Counted from the first letter of the stretch, positions 51,835 to 61,466 are shown. The stretch: DNA of 64,000 bases from Micromonospora solifontis (GCF_003725545.1 NZ_RJLN01000015.1:23164-87163); one strand, 5' to 3'. A program made the numbers and translations. Notes: generated from the letters alone by a model not told the origin.

Positions 51835-52400
51835 CAGGACCTCCAGTCCCGGTAGGCGGTGTCCAGTGCGGCCACCAGTTGGTCGAAGGAGCGGTCGATG
51901 CCGCGCGGTATGCCGAAGCCGTTGACCGCTTCGAGGGTCACGAACCCGTGCACGGCGCTGCGGAAGATCCGGGCGGCGTCCACGGCGTCGTCGCCGGTCA
52001 GGCCGTATCCCCGCAGGATCGCGTAGATCGCGTCCAGGGCCCGCTGCCCGGCCACGACGTGCTCCGGGTCGTCCGGGTCGGGCACCTGCTGGGCCGCGGC
52101 GTACCGGCCCGGGTGCCGGCGGCCGTAGTCCCGCCAGGCGACGGCGACCGCGTGCAACGCGTCCCGGCCGGCCCGGCCGGCGACCGCCCGGGTCATCTCC
52201 TCGGCCAGCTCGCCGACGGCCAGCGCGGCGAGCTTCTGGTGCAGCGCGTCGACGCCCTTGACGTGCTTGTAGAGGCTGGGCAGCGCGACGCCGAGCCGGC
52301 CGGCGACCGCCGCCAGGGTGAGCCGGTCGTGGCCGACCTCGTCGGCGAGGGTGGCCGCTTCGCGGACCACCGCCTGCGGGGTCAGGCCGGCCCTAGGCAC
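51834..52400 (-). CDS. TetR-family repressor with WHG-type C-terminal domain
   Basis: 188 residues. The HTH is LTLAAVAGRLGVALPSLYKHVKGVDALHQKL (about 27-57). The C-terminal domain has YAILRGYGLTGDDAVDAARIFRSAVHGFVTLE, the WHG signature region of TetR proteins. It overlaps the hydrolase gene by eight bases, so it is co-transcribed with its probable target and autoregulated through the AAGCTAAT/ATTAGCTT operator upstream of the hydrolase. Confidence 0.92.
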   Translation of the reverse strand: MPRAGLTPQAVVREAATLADEVGHDRLTLAAVAGRLGVALPSLYKHVKGVDALHQKLAALAVGELAEEMTRAVAGRAGRDALHAVAVAWRDYGRRHPGRYAAAQQVPDPDDPEHVVAGQRALDAIYAILRGYGLTGDDAVDAARIFRSAVHGFVTLEAVNGFGIPRGIDRSFDQLVAALDTAYRDWRS

Positions 52401-53187
52401 GGGCGGTCACCGCCAGGAACTCGGCGAGGTCGGCGGCGGTGGCGTCGGGCTGGTCGGCGTGCGGGTAGTGGCCGGAGTCGGTGATCATGCGGGCCTCGGC
52501 GGTGGCGAAGAACCGGCGGGCCGCCCGCGCCTCGGCGCCCGGGTCGGTGAAGTCCGGGTCCTTGGTGCCCATCAGCACCAGGACCGGCTGCCGTACCTCC
52601 GGGGCCCGCACGGTCCAGTGCGGCTCGACCGGCTCGACCACCCCGCGCACCGCGGCCATCCGGCCGCGCAGCCGGGCGACCATCTCCTTGCGGTACGCGG
52701 CGTCGTCCGCCGGCCGCCCGCACGGGAAGAGCGTGCGGTGGAACATCCCGAACAGCCGGGGGCTGCGCAGCACCACCGCCTGGCCCAGCCGCACCACCGG
52801 GTTCGGCTTCGCCCGGGACACGAACGGGCTGAGCTGCACGATGCCGTTGACCAGCTCGGGCGCGTCGGCCGCGGCGAAGACGACGGCCGCCCCGCTGGAC
52901 GAGCTGCCGACCAGCGTGGCGGGTCCGCCGCCGAGCGCCCGGACCACGGCGAGCAGGTCGCCGGCGACCTCGGCGGGCGCGTACGTGGGCCAGTGGGCGC
53001 TGGAGTCGCCGTGGCCGCGTACGTCCACCGAGGCCACCCGGTAGCCGGCGGCGACCAACCGGGGCACCAGGTGCCGGAAGGACGCCCGGTTCTCCCCCAT
53101 GCCGTGCGCGAGGACCACGAGCGGGCCCTCCCCGTGCACCTCGTACGCGATCGTTCCGCCGTCGCGCGACACCTGGCTAATCGTCAT
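52393..53187 (-). CDS. Alpha/beta hydrolase
   Basis: 264 residues from ATG 53187, seven bases after the -10 element, so probably leaderless. The oxyanion strand is VVLAHGMGENRASF, the nucleophile elbow TLVGSSSSGAA, the acid Asp lies in GTKDPDFTDPGAE, and the His in ITDSGHYPHADQP. All triad parts are in place. The elbow reads G-S-S-S-S-G rather than the usual G-x-S-x-G, but still fits. Substrate unknown; TetR control suggests induction by a small lipophilic molecule. Confidence 0.9.
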   Translation of the reverse strand: MTISQVSRDGGTIAYEVHGEGPLVVLAHGMGENRASFRHLVPRLVAAGYRVASVDVRGHGDSSAHWPTYAPAEVAGDLLAVVRALGGGPATLVGSSSSGAAVVFAAADAPELVNGIVQLSPFVSRAKPNPVVRLGQAVVLRSPRLFGMFHRTLFPCGRPADDAAYRKEMVARLRGRMAAVRGVVEPVEPHWTVRAPEVRQPVLVLMGTKDPDFTDPGAEARAARRFFATAEARMITDSGHYPHADQPDATAADLAEFLAVTARA

Positions 53188-53194
53188 AGCCATT

Positions 53195-53213
53195 AAGCTA
53201 ATGCTATTAGCTT
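53195..53213. promoter_or_regulatory. TetR operator
   Basis: AAGCTAATGCTATTAGCTT is a perfect palindrome (8-bp arms, 3-bp spacer), covering the -10 element and spacer of the hydrolase-tetR promoter. It is AT-rich against a GC-rich background. Confidence 0.8.
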
Positions 53214-53223
53214 TCCGCGTCAA
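53195..53223 (-). promoter_or_regulatory. Promoter of the hydrolase-tetR-yrdB operon
   Basis: On the minus strand TTGACG (53223-53218) and TAGCTT (53200-53195) are 17 bp apart. The ATG at 53187 begins 7 bases after the -10, predicting a leaderless mRNA. Confidence 0.7.
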
Positions 53224-53253
53224 GCCTCGACTCGGGGACCGACGAAGCTCAGC

Positions 53254-54174
53254 TCACTTCTTCGAGACCAGGGCCCGGCCGAAGAACATCAGGTTGGCGG
53301 GGCGCTCGGCCAGCCGGCGCATCAGGTAGCCGTACCACTGGTCGCCGTAGGGGACGTAGGTGCGGACGGTGTAGCCCTCGCCGACGAGGCGCTGCTGCTC
53401 CTCGGGGCGGATGCCGTAGAGCATCTGGAACTCGAACCGGTCCGCGCCGCGGTCGAACCAGCGGGCCCGGTCCTCGCCGATGGCGATCAGCCGCGGGTCG
53501 TGGGTGGCCAGCATCGGGTAGCCGTCCCCGGACATCAGCACGTTCATGCAGCGCACGTACGACTTGTCGACCTCGCGGGCGGACTGGTAGGCCACCGACT
53601 CGGGTTCCTTGTACGCACCCTTGCAGAGCCGCACCCGGGACCCGGCGCCGGACAGCTCCCGGCAGTCCGACTCGGTCCGCCGCAGGTACGCCTGGAGCAC
53701 CGCGCCGGTCGACGGGTAGTCCTTGCGCAGCTTGGCGAGGACGTCCAGGGTCGAGTCGGTGGTGGTGTGGTCCTCCATGTCGAGGGTGACCGTGGTGCCG
53801 GCCGCGTCGGCCGCCGCGCAGATCGCCCGCGCGTTGTCGTACGCGAGCTGCTCGTCGAACAGCTGGCCGAGCGCGGAGAGCTTCACGCTGACCTCGGCCG
53901 CGGGCGTGAGCCCGGCGGCGGAGAGCAGGCGCAGCAGCGTGAGGTACTCGTCCCGGGTGGCGTTGGCCTGCTCGGGGTTGGTGGTGTCCTCGCCCAGGTA
54001 GTCGAGGGTTACCGCCTGGCCGTCGGCGACGAGGGCGCGGGTCGCGCGCAGCGCGTCGTCGGTGCCGGCGCCGGCGACGAACCGGCGGACGACGTCCCGG
54101 GTGAACGGGGCCGTCGCGACGAGCCGCTCGACCTGGGATGACCGGGAGGCGGCGAGGATGACGGAACGGAGCAT
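53254..54174 (-). CDS. Proline dehydrogenase
   Basis: 306 residues, the size of monofunctional actinobacterial and Thermus-type enzymes. An FAD-dependent barrel oxidises proline to pyrroline-5-carboxylate. VTLDYLGEDT, EVSVKLSALGQLFD, VTLDMEDHTTTDSTLDVL, RVRLCKGAYKEPESVAYQ and the C-terminal FEFQMLYGIRPEEQQRL are conserved active-site strands. The frame runs far upstream as antisense shadow; ATG 54174 fits the family. The partner P5C dehydrogenase is not in the window. Confidence 0.95.
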   Translation of the reverse strand: MLRSVILAASRSSQVERLVATAPFTRDVVRRFVAGAGTDDALRATRALVADGQAVTLDYLGEDTTNPEQANATRDEYLTLLRLLSAAGLTPAAEVSVKLSALGQLFDEQLAYDNARAICAAADAAGTTVTLDMEDHTTTDSTLDVLAKLRKDYPSTGAVLQAYLRRTESDCRELSGAGSRVRLCKGAYKEPESVAYQSAREVDKSYVRCMNVLMSGDGYPMLATHDPRLIAIGEDRARWFDRGADRFEFQMLYGIRPEEQQRLVGEGYTVRTYVPYGDQWYGYLMRRLAERPANLMFFGRALVSKK

Positions 54175-54281
54175 GAGCCGAGCGTAACGCCCGGCTGCGT
54201 CCCCGCGCTGAGGGGCGGCGGGCAACGTCACGCACCGTTCCCGGGGCTGCCCGGCTGGCGGGGATCGGCTACAACGATCAC

Positions 54282-54554
54282 GTGGAACGCACCCCCCGAC
54301 GCCGGCTCCGGTCGGCGACCGTCCAGCTCGGCACGCTGACCGTTCTGGCGCTCGCCCTCTCCGGCTGCAACGGCGGCTACGACGACGACGATGACGACTG
54401 CGCCCTCGGCCCGGCCGGTGGCGGCGGCGACACCGTCGCGCTGGCCCTGCGGGTTCCCGCCCCGGCCGCCGCCCGGTACATCCCCGTCCCGGCGGCCGCC
54501 GCGCTGCCCGACCGGGGCGGCTTCGGCACCCACCTCGCCTCCTGCGGCGGCTGA
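54282..54554 (+). CDS. Small lipoprotein, YgiB-like in position and C-terminus
   Basis: 90 residues from GTG 54282. The signal TLTVLALALSGC ends in a lipobox (cysteine about 29). The mature part begins CNGGYDDDDDDC, an acidic cluster, then Ala/Pro-rich sequence, and ends RGGFGTHLASCGG. In enterobacteria, ygiB encodes a DUF1190 lipoprotein with a GGFG motif upstream of the ygiC ATP-grasp gene. Here a much shorter lipoprotein with GGFG precedes a YgiC-like gene by one base. The analogy is an inference. Confidence 0.7.
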   Translation: MERTPRRRLRSATVQLGTLTVLALALSGCNGGYDDDDDDCALGPAGGGGDTVALALRVPAPAAARYIPVPAAAALPDRGGFGTHLASCGG

Positions 54555-54555
54555 C

Positions 54556-55722
54556 GTGCGGCGCGAGGCCAGCGACCCGCGCCCCGACTGGGACGCCACC
54601 ATCCGCTCCCAGGGCCTGGTGTACGTGGACACCGAACTGCCCGACGGCGAGATCATGTCGTACTGGGACGAGACCGCCGCGTACGCCTTCGAACTGGACG
54701 AGGTGCTCCGGCTGGAGGAGGCGACCGAGGAACTGCACCGGATGTCGGTGGCCGCCGCCGAACACATCGTCGCCCGCAACCGGTACGCCGAGTTCGGCAT
54801 CCCCGCCTGGGCGGCGGAGGCGGTGGCCCGGTCGCTGCGCGAGCGGCCGCCCACCCTCTACGGCCGCTTCGACCTCTGGTACGACGGCAGCTGGCCGCCC
54901 AAGCTGCTCGAGTACAACGCCGACACCCCGACCTCGCTGGTCGAGGCGAGCATCGTGCAGTGGTACTGGCTGGAGCACACCCGCCCGGCGGCGGACCAGT
55001 GGAACAGCCTGCACGAACGGCTGGTCGGCGCGTGGGCGAAGATCGGCGCGGGGCTGCACGACCCCCGGGTGCACGTGGTCTGGTCCGCGGAGGAGGAGTC
55101 CGGCGAGGACCAGATCACCGCCGGCTACCTGGCCGAGACGGCCCGCCAGGCCGGGCTGGAGGTGACGCTCATGCCGATCCAGCGGATCGGCTGGGACGGG
55201 CGGCGCTTCGTCGACGCGGACGACCGACCGATCACCACCTGCTTCAAGCTCTACCCCTGGGAATGGATGCTGGCCGAGCCGTACGGGGCGCCGGCGCTGG
55301 CGCCGGGCACCCCGACCACCTGGATCGAGCCGGCCTGGAAGCTGCTCCTGTCGAACAAGGCGCTGCTGGCGGTGCTCTGGGAGCTGTACCCGGGCCACGA
55401 GTACCTGCTGCCGGCCCACCTCGACTCGCCGCGCGGGATGACCGAGTACGTGGCCAAGCCGCTGCTCGGCCGGGAGGGCGGCTCGGTACGCATCGTGACC
55501 GCCGGCACCGAGATCAGCAATCCGGGCAGCTACGGCGACGAGGGCTTCTGCTACCAGGAGTTCCGGGCATTGCCCGAGTTCGCCGGCAACCGGATGGTGC
55601 TGGGAAGCTGGATCGTCGACGGTGAATCGGCCGGCGCCGGCGTCCGGGAGAGCGAGAGCCTCATCACAGACGGTTACGCCCGGTTCCTGCCCCACTACAT
55701 CGACGCGCCACGTGCCCCCTGA
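54556..55722 (+). CDS. Glutathionylspermidine-synthase-like ATP-grasp ligase (YgiC/YjfC type)
   Basis: 388 residues from GTG 54556, one base after the lipoprotein stop. The C-terminal amide-ligase domain shows YGRFDLWYDGSWPPKLLEYNADTPTSLVE, cited as two motifs, LLSNKALLAVLWELYPGHEYLL and VAKPLLGREGGSV, all conserved in this group. It lacks the N-terminal amidase of bifunctional GspSA. Actinomycetes use mycothiol, not glutathione, so the substrate is probably another carboxylate and amine, perhaps a wall peptide. No function has been settled for YgiC itself. Confidence 0.88.
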   Translation: MRREASDPRPDWDATIRSQGLVYVDTELPDGEIMSYWDETAAYAFELDEVLRLEEATEELHRMSVAAAEHIVARNRYAEFGIPAWAAEAVARSLRERPPTLYGRFDLWYDGSWPPKLLEYNADTPTSLVEASIVQWYWLEHTRPAADQWNSLHERLVGAWAKIGAGLHDPRVHVVWSAEEESGEDQITAGYLAETARQAGLEVTLMPIQRIGWDGRRFVDADDRPITTCFKLYPWEWMLAEPYGAPALAPGTPTTWIEPAWKLLLSNKALLAVLWELYPGHEYLLPAHLDSPRGMTEYVAKPLLGREGGSVRIVTAGTEISNPGSYGDEGFCYQEFRALPEFAGNRMVLGSWIVDGESAGAGVRESESLITDGYARFLPHYIDAPRAP

Positions 55723-55741
55723 GTCGTCTACCGTTGGTGTC

Positions 55742-56317
55742 GTGAACTTCGACGCGTACGCCCGGACCGGTGTTGATCTCGTCAACGCCCGTCTGGACGA
55801 CCTCGACGACCTGCGGGCCCTCTTTCCGGACGACAACGCGTGGATGCGCGACGAGGCCGCCGAGCGGGACCTGGCGATTTTCCGGCGCGCGCAGAAGCGC
55901 CTGCGCGACGTCTTCGAGTACGGCACCTCGGGCCGGGACGCCGAGGCGGTGGCGGAGCTGAACGCCCTGCTGGAGGCCTTCCCGGTGCAGCCGCGCATCT
56001 CCGGCCACGACTCCAGCGACTGGCACATGCACGTGACCAGCCGGGGCGCCTCGGTCTCGTCGGAATACCTGGCCGGCGCCGTGTGGGGCCTGTCGGTCTG
56101 GCTGTGCGAGTACGGCAGCGCCCGGTTCGGCGTCTGCGCGGACGAGCGCTGCGGCAACGTCTACCTGGACACCTCGTCGAACTGCTGCCGGCGGTTCTGC
56201 TCGGAGCGCTGTGCGACCCGCTCGCACGTGGCCGCGCACCGCGCCCGCAAGCGGGCCGCTATCGGCGAGCAGGTCACCGTCCCCGCCCAGCCGGAAACCC
56301 TCACCCCGGTCCGCTGA
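55742..56317 (+). CDS. CGNR zinc-finger regulator
   Basis: 191 residues from GTG 55742; TACCGT seven bases upstream suggests a leaderless start. The N-terminal 130 residues are a helical stress-sensing-like domain. The C-terminal zinc finger reads FGVCADERCGNVYLD then CCRRFCSERCATRSHVAAHRARKR, with the four cysteines and the C-G-N-R-like motif changed to CGNV. Such proteins are predicted DNA-binding regulators. The target is unknown. Confidence 0.88.
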   Translation: MNFDAYARTGVDLVNARLDDLDDLRALFPDDNAWMRDEAAERDLAIFRRAQKRLRDVFEYGTSGRDAEAVAELNALLEAFPVQPRISGHDSSDWHMHVTSRGASVSSEYLAGAVWGLSVWLCEYGSARFGVCADERCGNVYLDTSSNCCRRFCSERCATRSHVAAHRARKRAAIGEQVTVPAQPETLTPVR

Positions 56318-56339
56318 GCCGGCGCCCGGCCACGGGTGG

Positions 56340-57146
56340 TCAGGCGTCGACCGGGGAGGGGGCGGTGAGGTTGGCGCGGGCGAAGGCGAGGGCCTCGCGC
56401 AGGTCGGCCTCGCGGACCGCGCGGCTCTTCGCGCCCCGGGTGGTGACCTCCACCGCGACCGAGCCGGTGAAGCCGCGGCCGGCCAGCGAGCGGAGCAGCT
56501 CAGCGCAGGGCTGACCGCCGCGACCGGGCACCAGGTGCTCGTCGCGCCCCTCGCCGGTGCCGTCGCCCAGGTGCACATGCGCCAGGCCGGCGCCCATCCG
56601 GTCGGCCATCGCCAGGGCGTCGGTGTGCGAGGCGGCGCAGTGCGACAGGTCCAGGGTGTACGAGGTGTAGCCGGTGTCGGTCGGATCCCAGCCGGGGACG
56701 TACGGGACGAACTGCCGGCCGGCCATCCGCACCGGGTACATGTTCTCCACCGCGAAGTGCAGGCCGCCGAACTGCTCCTCGATCGTCGCCAGGCCCTCGG
56801 CGAAATTCCGGGCGTAGTCGCGCTGCCAGGTGAACGGCGGATGCACCACGACCGTCGGCGACCCCAGCGTCTCGGCCAGCTCGGCGGCCCGGCGCAGCCG
56901 CTCCCAGGGGTCGGGGCTCCACACCCGCTGGGTGACCAGCAGGCAGGGCGCGTGCACCGAGAGGACCGGCACCCCGTAGTGGTCGGCCAGGCCGCGCAGC
57001 GCGCCCGGGTCCTGGCTCACCACGTCGGTCCAGACCATCACCTCGACGCCGTCGTAGCCGAGCGCCGCGGCGAGCTGGAACGCCGCCGCGGTGCGCTCAG
57101 GAAACACCGAGGAACTGGACAGGAGCACCGGGACGTGGGAAGTCAC
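56340..57146 (-). CDS. Sugar-phosphate isomerase/epimerase-like TIM barrel (AP_endonuc_2)
   Basis: 268 residues from GTG 57146; the frame runs 30 codons further but is unrelated there. [15 protein letters not shown] opens the barrel. Metal ligands are suggested by [27 protein letters not shown] and [21 protein letters not shown]. The last is the usual product-side loop. The family includes xylose-isomerase-like epimerases and endonuclease IV; the short length and loop favour an isomerase. Substrate unknown. Confidence 0.88.
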   Translation of the reverse strand: MTSHVPVLLSSSSVFPERTAAAFQLAAALGYDGVEVMVWTDVVSQDPGALRGLADHYGVPVLSVHAPCLLVTQRVWSPDPWERLRRAAELAETLGSPTVVVHPPFTWQRDYARNFAEGLATIEEQFGGLHFAVENMYPVRMAGRQFVPYVPGWDPTDTGYTSYTLDLSHCAASHTDALAMADRMGAGLAHVHLGDGTGEGRDEHLVPGRGGQPCAELLRSLAGRGFTGSVAVEVTTRGAKSRAVREADLREALAFARANLTAPSPVDA

Positions 57147-57276
57147 ACCCCTCAGGGTAGCCGCCCCCGGCACGGCGCATCGGGACGAGCAGCCGCAAAG
57201 CGGACGACAACTCCAGCTCGGCGCACCTAACGCCACGCCGCGACCTCGAGCCGCCGCCCACCGTGACCGATCGGGA

Positions 57277-58221
57277 TCACATCGGCGCCAGCTGATCCAG
57301 CCGGCGCAGGATGACCCCCTCGCGCAGCGCCCAGGGGCAGATGTCCAGGCGGTCCACGTCGAGGTGGCGCAGCACCGCCTCGGCCACCACGGCGCCGGCG
57401 AGGAGCTGGTGGGCGCGGCCCGCGCTCACCCCCTCCAGCTCGGGCAGCTGGGCCGGCGGGATGTGCCGGATGAAGCCGAGCACCTGACGCAGCCCGGTCC
57501 GGGTCAGGCTGCGCGGGGCCCAGAGCCCCGCGCCGGAGGGCGCGGCACCGGCCAGCCGGGCCAGCGTCCGGAACGTCTTCGAGGTGGCCACCGGCCGCTC
57601 CCAGCCCACCTCGGTGAGCTGCTCCCGCACCGTCTCGAGCTGGGCGTCGACGTACTCGCGCAGCTCCTCGACGGCCTCGCTGGACGGCGGCACGGTGCCG
57701 GACGGGTCCACCCGCAGCCGCTCCCGGCTCAGCCGCCCGGCACCGAGCGGCAGCGAGATCGCCACGTCCGGGTCCTCGTCGATGCCGGCGGCCAACTCCA
57801 GCGAGCCGCCGCCGATGTCCATCCCGAGCAGCCGCCCGGCCGACCAGCCGAACCACCGCCGTACCGCGAGGAAGGTCATCCGCGCCTCGTCCGCGCCGGA
57901 GAGCACCTCCAGGCGTACGCCGGTCTCGTCGCGGACCCGGGCCAGCACCTCGCCGGCGTTGGTGGCGTCCCGCACCGCGCTGGTGGCGAAGGCCAGCAGG
58001 TCGTCGGCCGCCAGGCCGTCGGCGGCCGCGCGAGCCATCCCGACCGCCTTGACCAGCCCGTCCGCGCCCGCGTCGGTCAGCGCCCCGTCCGGGCCGATCT
58101 GCTCGGCCAGCCGCAGCACCACCTTCTCGGAGTGGGCCGGCCAGGGGTGGGCCCCGTGGTGGGCGTCGACCACCAGCAGGTGCACCGTGTTGGAACCGAC
58201 GTCGAGGACACCCAGTCGCAT
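57277..58221 (-). CDS. Ppx/GppA-family phosphatase
   Basis: 314 residues from ATG 58221. [20 protein letters not shown] is the phosphate-1 motif, [20 protein letters not shown] follows, and [11 protein letters not shown] is phosphate-2. It is single-domain, like the short actinobacterial exopolyphosphatases, and lacks the C-terminal HD domain. It would split terminal phosphate from polyphosphate or pppGpp. It is divergent from the Cys-rich gene at 58296. Confidence 0.94.
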   Translation of the reverse strand: MRLGVLDVGSNTVHLLVVDAHHGAHPWPAHSEKVVLRLAEQIGPDGALTDAGADGLVKAVGMARAAADGLAADDLLAFATSAVRDATNAGEVLARVRDETGVRLEVLSGADEARMTFLAVRRWFGWSAGRLLGMDIGGGSLELAAGIDEDPDVAISLPLGAGRLSRERLRVDPSGTVPPSSEAVEELREYVDAQLETVREQLTEVGWERPVATSKTFRTLARLAGAAPSGAGLWAPRSLTRTGLRQVLGFIRHIPPAQLPELEGVSAGRAHQLLAGAVVAEAVLRHLDVDRLDICPWALREGVILRRLDQLAPM

Positions 58222-58295
58222 GCCGTCGACCCTATGGCCCGACACGTTTCCCGGCTCGCCAGCCGGCCCGGGTGACCGCGCGTACGCTGGGCCGG

Positions 58296-59102
58296 GTGAC
58301 AGGGCAGATCGAGCTTCACGTACTGGTGGACGACCCCGACGACCCGCGCAGCCGGGAGGTCGACCTGGACTTCCCCCGGGAGTGGATCGAGTTCGTCGAC
58401 CCGGCCGACGCGAAGCACGTGGTCCGGGCGGACCTGACCTGGCTGCTCTCCCGCTGGACGTGCATCTTCGGCAAGGGCTGCCACGGCATCGTCGCCGGCC
58501 GGGCCGCCGACGGCTGCTGCTCGCACGGGGCGTTCTTCACCGACTCGGACGATGAGAAGCGGGTCCGGGCGGCGGTCAAGCGGCTCACTCCGGAAACCTG
58601 GCAGCACTTCCGCAAGGGCTTCAAGAACTGGACCGAGAACGACACGATCGACGGGAAGAACCCGGCCCGGCGTACCGCCACCCGGGACGTCGACGCGCCG
58701 TGCGTCTTCCTCAACGACGTCGACTTCCCCGGCGGCGGCGGTTGCGCGCTGCACGCCCAGGCGCTGCGGGACGGGGTGCACCCGCTGGAGTACAAGCCGG
58801 ACGTCTGCTGGCAGCTGCCGATCCGCCGGGACCAGGACTGGCACAAGCGGCCGGACAACACCAAGGTGCTGATCTCCACGCTCGCCGAGTTCGACCGGCG
58901 GGGCTGGGGCGCGGGCGGGCACGACCTGGACTGGTGGTGCACTTCGTCGACCGACGCGCACGTCGGCGCCGAGCCGATGTACCTCTCGTACGGCCCGGAG
59001 CTGACCGCGCTGATCGGCGCCCCCGCGTACGCGAAGCTGGCCGAACTCTGCGCCGCCCGGCTGCGCCAGGGTCAGGTCGCCCCGCACCCGGCCAGCGAGT
59101 AA
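58296..59102 (+). CDS. Conserved Cys-rich protein of unknown function
   Basis: 268 residues from GTG 58296. TACGCT seven bases upstream supports this leaderless start over GTG 58272. Cysteines occur as [42 protein letters not shown] and WWCTSST. The C-x5-C...CC-x-H...C pattern resembles the iron-sulfur or zinc-binding YkgJ/DUF3109 group, and the GGCALH segment fits that too. It is probably cytoplasmic. I cannot assign a reaction. Confidence 0.8.
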   Translation: MTGQIELHVLVDDPDDPRSREVDLDFPREWIEFVDPADAKHVVRADLTWLLSRWTCIFGKGCHGIVAGRAADGCCSHGAFFTDSDDEKRVRAAVKRLTPETWQHFRKGFKNWTENDTIDGKNPARRTATRDVDAPCVFLNDVDFPGGGGCALHAQALRDGVHPLEYKPDVCWQLPIRRDQDWHKRPDNTKVLISTLAEFDRRGWGAGGHDLDWWCTSSTDAHVGAEPMYLSYGPELTALIGAPAYAKLAELCAARLRQGQVAPHPASE

Positions 59103-59130
59103 GTACGGGCCGCCCGCAGGCCGGTGCCGC

Positions 59131-59574
59131 TCATCCGGACCGGCGGTGCAGTCGGGTGGCGGCGACGGCCGCGCCGGCCAGGCCGGCCGCGGTGCAGGCG
59201 AGAACGCCGGCCGCGCCGGTGCCGGCCGCGAGCGCGCCGGCCGCGCTGGGGATGAGCACCTGACCGAGCCGGTTGCCGGTGAGCCGTAGCGACATCGCCC
59301 GGCCGCGTAGCCCGGGCGGCGCCACCTCGGCCAGGAACGACATGGTCAGTGGCTGTCCGGCGCCCAGCCCCAGCCCGGCCACCGCGACCACGACCAGCAG
59401 GACCGCGAACGGCAGCGGAGGCAGCAGCAGGGCCAGCCCGGCGGCGGCGAGCGCCACGGTGCCGACCAGCACGACCCGCCGGCCGAGGGCCGCCACCAGC
59501 CGGCCGAGCAGCAGCCGGGACGCCATCGAGCCGGTCTGGGCGCGCCCGGGGACCGGTGAGCCCCCGGGCGCCAC
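59131..59574 (-). pseudogene. MFS transporter, 3' fragment
   Basis: 147 residues with about four helices. After a short non-hydrophobic start it reads SRLLLGRLVAALGRRVVLVG (the loop between helices), then VVAVAGLGLGAGQPLTMSFLAEVAPPGLRGRAMSLRLTGNR. This is the last third of a 12-helix MFS protein. The N-terminal two thirds are absent, and the fragment begins directly at the usp stop codon. It is probably the remnant of a larger gene joined there by deletion. Confidence 0.7.
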
Positions 59575-59967
59575 TCAGTCGGCCTTCACGGCCAGCACCG
59601 GGCAGGGCACCCGGAGCAGGATCTCCTGCGCGTTCGAGCCCATGATCAGCTTGCCCACCGGAGTGCGGTGCCGGATGCCGATCACGACCAGCGACACGTC
59701 CTCCGCCTCGACGATCTCGACGATCTCCTCGGCGACGTCCCGCCCCCGCATGAGCTGGCGGACGTTGTGCGGCACCCCGGCGGCGACCAGCTCGCGGACC
59801 ACCCGGTCCAGGTCGGGCTCCTGCGCGAAGCGCGGGTCCACGTACGCGTCGCCGCGCGAGGTGTTCACCACCAGCACCGGCTCGTCGCGGAAGCGGGCCT
59901 GCTCGATCGCGGCCCGCAGGGCCGCCTCACCCAGTGGCGAGGGGACGTAACCCACCAGCACCGTCAT
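59575..59967 (-). CDS. Universal stress protein (UspA family)
   Basis: 130 residues. [23 protein letters not shown] begins the fold, and [33 protein letters not shown] carries the ATP-binding G-2x-G-9x-G-S pattern, in part. The start overlaps the tctA stop as ATGA, so it is translated with the tricarboxylate transporter. Usp domains often attach to or accompany transporters as nucleotide sensors. Confidence 0.93.
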   Translation of the reverse strand: MTVLVGYVPSPLGEAALRAAIEQARFRDEPVLVVNTSRGDAYVDPRFAQEPDLDRVVRELVAAGVPHNVRQLMRGRDVAEEIVEIVEAEDVSLVVIGIRHRTPVGKLIMGSNAQEILLRVPCPVLAVKAD

Positions 59968-61466
59968 GCCGTCACCAACCTTCCGCGCAGCGGACGGACC
60001 ACGTACCGGCCGATCAGCGGCCAGAGGAGCACCACGGCGATCGTGGCGTAGATCAGCCAGGACATCCAGCCGCCGATCAGCCCGTGCAGTTCGCCGCCCG
60101 AGAGCTGCAACGCCCGCCGGCCCTGCAGCTCGGCCCGCGGACCGAGGATGATGCCGACGATCAGCGGGAGGATGGGCAGCCCGAAGCGGCGCATGCCGAA
60201 CCCGAGCAGGCCCAGGGCGAGCAGCAGGAACAGGTCGAACGGCTGGGCGTTGACCGCGTACGCGCCCATCGAGGCGAAGAAGAGGATCCCCGCGTAGAGG
60301 TAGGGACGGGGGATCCGCAGCAGCCGCGCCCAGGCCGGGGCGAGCGGCAGGTTGAGCACCAGCAGCAGCAGGTTGCCGATGAAGAGGCTGGCGATCAGCG
60401 TCCAGACCAGGCTGGACTCGCGCGTGAAGAGCAGCGGGCCGGGCTGGATGCCGTACCCCTCGAAGGCGGCCAGCATGACCGCGGCGGTGGCGTTGGTCGG
60501 CAGGCCGATGGCCAGCATCGGCACCAGGGTCCCGGCGGCGGAGGCGTTGTTCGCGGCCTCCGGCCCGGCGACGCCCTCGATGGCCCCCCGGCCGAACTCC
60601 TCCGGATGCTTCGACAGCTTCTTCTCGGTGACGTAGGAGAGGAAGGTGGGGATCTCCGCCCCGCCCGCCGGCACCGCCCCGAACGGGAACCCGAACGCGG
60701 TGCCGCGCAGCCACGGCTTCCACGACCGCTTCCAGTCCTGCTTCCCCATCCACGGTCGGCCGACCGGGATCACCTCGCCGGCCTTGCGGCGCAGGTGCGC
60801 GGCGATCCAGAGCGCCTCGCCCACGGCGAAGATGCCGACCGCCACCACGACCACGTCGATGCCGTCGGCGAGCTGCGGCAGCCCGAAGGTGAGCCGCTGC
60901 TGGCCGGACTGGTCGATGCCGATCACGCCGATCACCAGGCCGAGCAGCAGCGCGGCGAAGCCGCGTACCCGGGACGCGCCGAGCACCGCGGTGACGGACA
61001 CGAACGCCAGCAGCATCAGCGCGAAGTAGTCGGGTGCGCCGAGGCTGATCGCGAACCGCACCACCGGCGGGGTGACCACCACCAGCAGCACGGTGGCGAT
61101 GGTGCCGGCGACGAACGAGCCGATCGCGGCCGTGGCCAACGCCTGGGCGGCCCGACCCGCCTTCGCCATCTTGTTGCCCTCGATCGCGGTCACCACCGAC
61201 GAGGACTCGCCGGGGGTGTTCAGCAGGATCGACGTGGTCGAACCGCCGTACATGCCGCCGTAGAAGATGCCGGCGAACATGATGAAGGCCTGGGCCGGCT
61301 CCATCCCGTAGGTGACCGGCAGCAGCAGCGCCACGGTCATCGCCGGGCCGATGCCGGGCAGCACGCCGACCGCGGTGCCGATGGTCACGCCGAGCAGCGC
61401 GAACAGCAGGTTCATCGGGGTCAGCACGTGGGCGAACCCGTCGAGCAGGTTGGCGAGGTTGTCCAT
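59964..61466 (-). CDS. tctA: Tripartite tricarboxylate transporter, large permease TctA
   Basis: 500 residues, full length, about 11-12 helices. [18 protein letters not shown] is the TctA signature and [22 protein letters not shown] follows, in part. [19 protein letters not shown] begins the second repeat. It imports citrate or another tricarboxylate with the help of TctB and the binding protein TctC. It starts immediately after the tctB stop and overlaps usp. The tctC gene of this operon is truncated, so transport depends on another binding protein or is lost. Confidence 0.95.
   Translation of the reverse strand: MDNLANLLDGFAHVLTPMNLLFALLGVTIGTAVGVLPGIGPAMTVALLLPVTYGMEPAQAFIMFAGIFYGGMYGGSTTSILLNTPGESSSVVTAIEGNKMAKAGRAAQALATAAIGSFVAGTIATVLLVVVTPPVVRFAISLGAPDYFALMLLAFVSVTAVLGASRVRGFAALLLGLVIGVIGIDQSGQQRLTFGLPQLADGIDVVVVAVGIFAVGEALWIAAHLRRKAGEVIPVGRPWMGKQDWKRSWKPWLRGTAFGFPFGAVPAGGAEIPTFLSYVTEKKLSKHPEEFGRGAIEGVAGPEAANNASAAGTLVPMLAIGLPTNATAAVMLAAFEGYGIQPGPLLFTRESSLVWTLIASLFIGNLLLLVLNLPLAPAWARLLRIPRPYLYAGILFFASMGAYAVNAQPFDLFLLLALGLLGFGMRRFGLPILPLIVGIILGPRAELQGRRALQLSGGELHGLIGGWMSWLIYATIAVVLLWPLIGRYVVRPLRGRLVTA

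Noticed and set aside
54175..56157. 967-codon minus-strand frame containing proline dehydrogenase
   Set aside because: Only the last 306 codons are family-like; the rest lies opposite the ligase and CGNR genes.
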